From Cristatella mucedo (Eukaryota; Bryozoa; Phylactolaemata; Cristatellidae): a stretch of DNA of 64,000 nt. Position numbers and translations under genes: made by a program. Shown one piece after another: positions 52,601-64,000 of the stretch. The stretch lies in contig WPIO01000062.1 in NCBI GenBank assembly GCA_009760855.2, forward strand, positions 1,958,001 to 2,022,000, given 5' to 3'. Numbering within the stretch: the first letter of the stretch is position 1; every line of letters starts with the position of its first letter. The notes beneath the pieces are model-generated. The model was given only the letters and a program-made list of their open reading frames with translations. It was not told where the DNA came from and ran no database searches.

Positions 52601-54382
52601 TACCTGGCCTACCAGCATGTGCGATCAGGCGATTGCAGCTGGTGCAAAACTCCGCAGCTAGGCTTGTCTGTCGTGAGTGTCGCAGTTGCCACATTACTCC
52701 ACTTCTCGCCGACCTGCACTGGCTACCAGTCAAGCAACGGATTGACTTCAAGGTTTTGTTGCTCACTTTTAGGTCCCTTCATTCTATAGCTCCAGCCTAT
52801 CTCTTCGACATACTCCCCCATCAGGCCAAGCATCGTACCACCCGCTTTTTGGAATCCAACAGTCTAGAAACACCTCGTACGAACCTTAAATCCTTTGGAG
52901 ACCATGCATTTAGTTCGTATGCTCCCAAAGCCTGGAACTCCCTCCCGACCTGCGTCAGAACATCCCCTGACCTGACCACATTTAAAAAGAACTTAAAAGC
53001 ACACCTATTTAGGACAGCATTTAGTGGGTCCCTATGATTCGTCCTTGATGTGCTTATGCGTGCTGACACTGTGCATGCTGCCACTAACCACATTTGCATG
53101 CTGACCCTGTGCATGTCACCCCTAACCATGTTATTCATTTTGTTCGTTTATCAAGCATGATTTTACTTACCATTCAATTGCATTTCCCTTTGCAGCAAAT
53201 GTAAAGCGCCTAGAGAGAGTTTGAGTTTTCTGAGGGTGCTTTATCAAGTGCTTTATTATTATTATTATTATATTTTGCGATAAATCGACGGGGGAGGCGT
53301 GACGCAAGTTGGAAGTGAGTTCCGGGCTTTGGGAGCAGATGGCCACGTCGCCAAAGGATTTGAGGCTTGTACGAAGTATAGGTAAACGATTAGACTCCAA
53401 AAAAACGATAAATTCCGAATTGGGTTCCACAACTACCAAAGGTGAGGTTTCATTCGGATGAGCACGGTTGCAAATTCATTGAGAACTTCACATGTTGCTG
53501 CTTTGTACTATGCATGCATTAACTACAAATAGGGCGTAGTCAGATCAACATACCTGGTTGTAGATGTGAATAGCCAGTCATCATCTTCGTCACACCGGAA
53601 GAATGACCTTTGAACATTGACGTCCCCTTGTTCAGCCTTATCCGAAGACATGGCCGATTTCAACACAAGAGCTAGATCTAGTGTATCTGAAAAAGCCAGA
53701 AGTAACAAAGACGTTGAAAACTTTAGACTATCTCTTGAGTTTTCATGGAGCCGTGCTCGGTCGCAAGAACACAGCAGCAGTACAAAGGAGAGTGTTGGCT
53801 ATCGGAGCAGCTACTATAAGAGGTAATCGTATAGTGTGATTGGTGTGATTGCTCAGCGTGACCGGTTGGACACACGACTCGAAATGCAACGCATCCGCAG
53901 AGCAGAGCAAAAGTAAGCTATGCTATCCAGACAAACCATTACAGTGACACTGTAGAGCGTCGTTTGACATTATATATGAATTGGAACTTGTACATCACTA
54001 TAAAGACCCTAGGCGTATTTGTGGCAATTACTTGTAAATGGCACATGCATCAAATAGTTGCGGCATTGAGCCGCCCAGAGGACGCCCACGATAATCACCT
54101 CTGCTCACACACATCTTGAAAAAACTCTAACTGCCTACCTCCAAAGGCTACATCATTAGTCTTATAATATAGTACCGTTTCTCCACAGAGAGGCCATGGA
54201 TAAATAGAAATGAGTCCATCGGTGTTGCTTTGCATGATTAGTACATCGTGACCAACGCTTGCATAGGAACCTACGATGGCGCCGAATGGGCTAAACAAGA
54301 TAGGCATTTTTGCATCGCAGGGACCCAGCACTCGAAAAGACAAGCCACAGGTTCTCTCGTGCAATATGGTATCACTCATAGC
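49472..54382 (-). CDS. TMEM94-like multi-pass membrane protein, partial model
   Basis: Five minus-strand exons fit TMEM94 (KIAA0195), a large multi-pass protein of intracellular membranes whose architecture resembles P-type ATPases. Matches in order are: SNTDGLISIYPWPLCGETVL against the GILSWPNPSPETVLFF segment; VQRSFFRCDEDDDWLFTSTT against IQFDDSNWQLHLTSL; ALLAASDLGIGTSDTFGG against the LQSDISIALDP hinge; and two membrane segments ending DTCLLFLSCFSNLLLCFKPI against TTDILWLSCFCYPLLSISLLGKP. The first two exons join in phase, as do the third and fourth. Hundreds of residues between 53554 and 50516, plus both ends of the protein, are not placed. The comparison is from memory of the family and should be checked by search. 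Confidence 0.6.
50058..50152 (-). CDS. TMEM94-like exon, ATPase-hinge-like motif
   Basis: The acceptor is gtcacttttctag and the donor is GAG|GTAGGC. The 31 codons read LGIGTSDTFGGNEVLMLAAP, then DRLLTEDAEEE. The exon ends in phase 0. No phase-compatible exon between this and 49659 could be placed. Confidence 0.6.
50481..50516 (-). CDS. TMEM94-like 36-nt micro-exon
   Basis: The acceptor is ttacctgaccctag and the donor is TCAG|GTATGG. It reads CQEHVALLAAS and joins in phase to DLGIGTSDTFGG. Together they form the hinge-like motif that in P-type ATPases follows the nucleotide-binding core (S-D-I-x-I). Confidence 0.6.
50517..52355. other. Intron of the TMEM94-like gene with unplaced exons expected
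   Basis: Several hundred residues of the expected protein should be encoded between 50516 and 53554, but no exon could be fixed. The reversed frame at 50739-50650 reads GRVSALSAAIYGSSMLICWH after an acceptor-like ctatttttag and may be a membrane helix. The 115-codon frame at 50877-51224 looks like AT-rich noise. Confidence 0.35.
52358..52598 (-). mobile_element. Reversed LINE A 3' UTR with (TAA)n
   Basis: It starts taataataataataataata, then agagaactcagtctctttct, tgacatgcacagggtcggca and ggataaatcacaaagaccca. It abuts the plus copy at 52600. Confidence 0.85.
52600..53275 (+). mobile_element. LINE A copy, well-preserved C-terminus and 3' UTR
   Basis: The frame 52633-53037 reads [40 protein letters not shown] and [13 protein letters not shown], nearly identical to the end of the copy at 35162. 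The 3' UTR closes with an (ATT)n run at 53255-53272. The high similarity shows recent activity. Confidence 0.88.
53276..53425 (-). mobile_element. Reversed LINE A fragment
   Basis: gtgacgcaagttggaagtga, ttccgggctttgggagcaga and ccaaaggatttgaggcttgt follow the reversed LINE A coding end seen at 34985-35060. Confidence 0.65.
53554..53686 (-). CDS. TMEM94-like exon
   Basis: The acceptor is ttctggctttttcag and the donor is CCAG|GTATGT, both strong. It reads TLDLALVLKSAMSSDKAEQG, then DVNVQRSFFRCDEDDDWLFT. The acidic D-E-D-D-D-W-L run corresponds to the F-D-D-S-N-W-Q-L run of TMEM94. Confidence 0.62.
54139..54382 (-). CDS. TMEM94-like exon
   Basis: The acceptor is ttattggtag and the donor is TTTGGAG|GTAGGC. 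It contains GLSFRVLGPCDAKMPILFSP, then a hydrophobic strand-rich stretch and PWPLCGETVLYYKTNDVAFG. It ends in phase 1 and the next exon completes an Asp codon. Confidence 0.62.
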
Positions 54383-55084
54383 CTACCAATAAAATAGAGG
54401 CTCCGTCGCTTGAAAACGTTGTCGTTGCAGCCTCACAAGAGCTTTAAGAGGCAGTATAGACCGCCCATTAAGTGAACAGTTTAAATGGCCCGTGTTATGA
54501 ACAGAAATGTTGGCATACAGGATTAACGAAAGGAAAACGGCAGGAAATCCGTGGACCGCAACCTGGATCTAGGTTTTCACATATCCACGGGACCAAAGCC
54601 CGTAAAAAAGCTACAGGCTACGGTACCTGAGTGAGCCTACAGCAGTATTAAGTAGCCGTAACTTACTACACGATCGCGGCAATTATAACATCGTACACAC
54701 GAAGCAACAGAGCAGCATTGAAACTTGTCTTTTTTATATTTAGCGATAGCTAAATAACAGAATATGTGCAGGATCACCGAAAGCTCATAAGGCTACACAC
54801 GCCGGCGTAGCATACACGAGCGCCGCTTAAAAGGAAATACGGGTGCAGCTGTACAGAATTTCGATGCGGATGTCGGCTACGCCACTCGCTATTATACCTT
54901 ATTGCAGTCGACTCCGCGTACAAGAACATCGTATATAGGAATACTTCGGTTATAAGAATAGCAGTTCCGCGTCCCAGATTTACTCTAGCTTTAGTCGCAC
55001 TCCTCATGTGGGAATACTCCGCCTATAAGAATGGCCATTTGCCGGCCCCAGCGTATTTGTATAAGCGGAGTCGACTGTGTACGT

Positions 55085-55262
55085 GCAAAAAAAAATCCTA
55101 GCTGCTTAAACAGCCTCTTTTAGTATAGCGACAGAAGAGCCTTTAAGGCTATTACCACCGCTTGTAGTGGCGATGAAGGATCGCCCACCGCAGGAATCGA
55201 ACCCACGACCTCTGGACCTCGGTCGTTAAAGCAACCACCTTACCTAGTGTGCCATCACGGCT
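55085..55262 (-). mobile_element. Reversed SINE
   Basis: It contains agctgcttaaacagcctctt, caggaatcgaacccacgacc (B box reversed) and ggacctcggtcgttaaagca, then cttacctagtgtgccatcac. It is a tRNA-like head on the minus strand. Confidence 0.65.
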
Positions 55263-55391
55263 ACATACTATCTAGATGGCGGTAAAGAGCAACCACATTA
55301 AAGGTAACTCTGCGCTCTTTTTAAATAAGTCGTGAGAAATTGCGAATTCATAAATCGAGAGTTCATCTATAAGATTCTACATTGATCAGAG

Positions 55392-55495
55392 TTGCCCTGC
55401 TTTGGCCCAGGGGTAAAGTACTCGTCTTTTAACGACCTACGTCGAAGGTTCGAGCTTTGCAGTATATGAAAAGCGTCTGGTGTGCAAATGAAAAT
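55392..55495 (+). mobile_element. SINE, plus strand
   Basis: The head ttgccctgctttggcccagg leads through ggttcgagctttgcag to a shortened tail, gaaaagcgtctggtgtgcaa. Confidence 0.6.
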
Positions 55496-56982
55496 TATAA
55501 ATAAGTGTAAAATCTTGAGTAACTTGGTATGACCTACAAGGTATGCTGGCCAAGACAAGGAGGGCCCTCTGGTATAAGGTGTATGGAAAAATAATCAGAA
55601 AATACAGAAGCTGACATACCATGATAAACTGACAGTTGCCCCAACGTACATACTTGAATGATCGCATTTCACTGCACACACGAAAGCTTGTCAGAAAGTA
55701 AGATTTTCTCACTTCGGCTTGGAGGAACTGTCGTGAGTCAACCCATACCGAAGCAGCATCGACTTACCACACGGACGGTTGCAACGGATGAGCCCTACAA
55801 CTACTACTATCTTAGTGGAGGATCACTGAAGCATACACTACTCTAAAAGGCACACATCTTTATCAACTTATTTATTTATGAGCGGGATCTTGGAGAATTT
55901 TAACAAACTAAGACAGCGACAGTAGGGCGGTGGAAATTGGCAGGAGTGCATGTCGCTCAACTTGAATGCCTGCACGAAGTTTCTCTGTTGAACGCCTGTT
56001 ACTAATGCTCTTGGATATTCGTATTCATTCCGCGGGGCAAAAGCAGCAGAAACCAAAGTAAACGAGTATTTCCGTAGTATCGTTAGCAAATCTCTGCGGT
56101 GGCAAACGCAGCCCGATAACTGGAGACCCGCGAACTCTAATCGCTTTCCTTTGAAGAGGCTACATTGTATTGTGGGGGTCCGGCAGTGGCAAACGACAAG
56201 CACACTCCATCGTCGAGCTCGAGTGCGCTTTCACGAAAGCGCACGCGAGCCCGCACTAGGGTGAGCAAAAGACCTCGGTGCTCGGTGGGCAGCCTCGACC
56301 ATGACGCCTCGGATCCCTAGCCATCCTAGCCAAGGACAATAACAGATTTGAATGGCAGCTTGAGACAATTCGGGCACGACTCTCTTATTTATCAAGCAAG
56401 AAGGAGCTTCAACATAGGTAAACCGATACCAGCTGCTACACACTAGCCGTTACATTACTAGGATGCACAGGACTGCTTAGCCCGGCGCCTGCAGTTTTGT
56501 TACACAACGCAATAATCAGGCCTTCAGTCAATAGCACCCAAGTGAAACATAATGCACACCAAATGAGAACGAAATCGCACAAGTCACTCCAATTGGTTTT
56601 GTATCCGATAAGTGCACGTCGACCAGTGCCACCTAAACGATTTAAATCCGAATACGCACGCAGCAACAGAGCAAAATGACCCAGTGCATCACGCACGTAC
56701 CTTTCAAAAGAATGGCATCACAAATGAACAGCATAGAAAAACATACGTGCCCGAACATCTTTACTTCGGAGCTGTCGCTTACAAATTGAATTTTTCTTAC
56801 GCAAAAGGGCAGGCGCTGAGCACATCTTTAGCGCGGACAAAGAAGGGTCCGTGTTCGATGGCAGATGCGACAAACAACTTAAGTAACATAAGATATGAAC
56901 AGTGCGGTGTTGAGGCAATGGAACAACAATAAGCACAGCACTTCTGGTCAAACTAGAAGCTCACGCACACAATTGGCTGACG

Positions 56983-63858
<6,876 letters not shown>

Positions 63859-64000
63859 CTGAAGCGGCAGCGCGCAAGCAGCAAACGTTGATGCCGAGGC
63901 CGTGACGGGCCAGGCACTAGGTGCGTGGTCACGTGCGAGCACAAACTCAAAGGAAGAGCCAGGAAACAAGCGGTCGGACCGACGTGGCACACGGCAGCCA

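Larger units (their letters stand above)
54383..56980. other. Between TMEM94-like and ACSL genes, mostly unassigned
   Basis: Two SINEs lie here (55085-55262 and 55392-55495). The remaining DNA has frames below 112 codons with no family match. 5' exons of the TMEM94-like gene are expected here or further upstream. Confidence 0.4.

Overview
The window is animal (metazoan) genomic DNA. Coding sequence is broken into short exons with GT-AG borders and compatible phases. Most of the rest is intron filled with decayed non-LTR retrotransposons (LINEs), tRNA-derived SINEs, Tc1/mariner remnants and microsatellites. There are no operons, Shine-Dalgarno sites or CRISPR arrays. The proteins are recognisable but diverged, which suggests a non-vertebrate animal; I cannot name the species.

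Positions 1 to about 40,100, plus strand: one large gene for a Discs-large (DLG) type MAGUK scaffold. Thirteen exons can be placed and their phases agree throughout: L27 tail (678-802), proline-rich linker (3443-3682), pre-PDZ linker (4190-4285), PDZ1 (4577-4701 and 7482-7651), PDZ2 (10151-10287 and 11531-11708), PDZ3 (24289-24655), SH3 plus basic hinge (26601-26959), a 45-nt hinge exon (27144-27188) and a strongly degenerate guanylate-kinase-like (GUK) domain (30598-30696, 33178-33517, 40010-40101). The first exon or exons lie before the window. The last GUK exon was not found.

Positions 41,500 to 63,900, minus strand: three further genes. A WD-repeat protein best matching nucleoporin Nup43 lies at 46131-41540. 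A TMEM94-like protein (P-type-ATPase-related, multi-pass) lies at 54382-49472. The 3' half of an ACSL3/4-type long-chain acyl-CoA synthetase lies at 63858-56983, with its stop codon. Two linked exons of unknown identity (58120-57910) sit inside the last ACSL intron.

Mobile DNA: an L2/CR1-like family (called LINE A here) has many truncated copies. The best, at 35162-36392, keeps the reverse-transcriptase catalytic region and has one in-frame stop. A second family (LINE B, with TACAT-type tails) has inserted into LINE A copies. SINEs carry a tRNA-like head and a 3' tail shared with LINE A. A 29-bp minisatellite has grown inside one LINE copy. The genes do not look functionally linked; they are neighbours on a repeat-rich chromosome.
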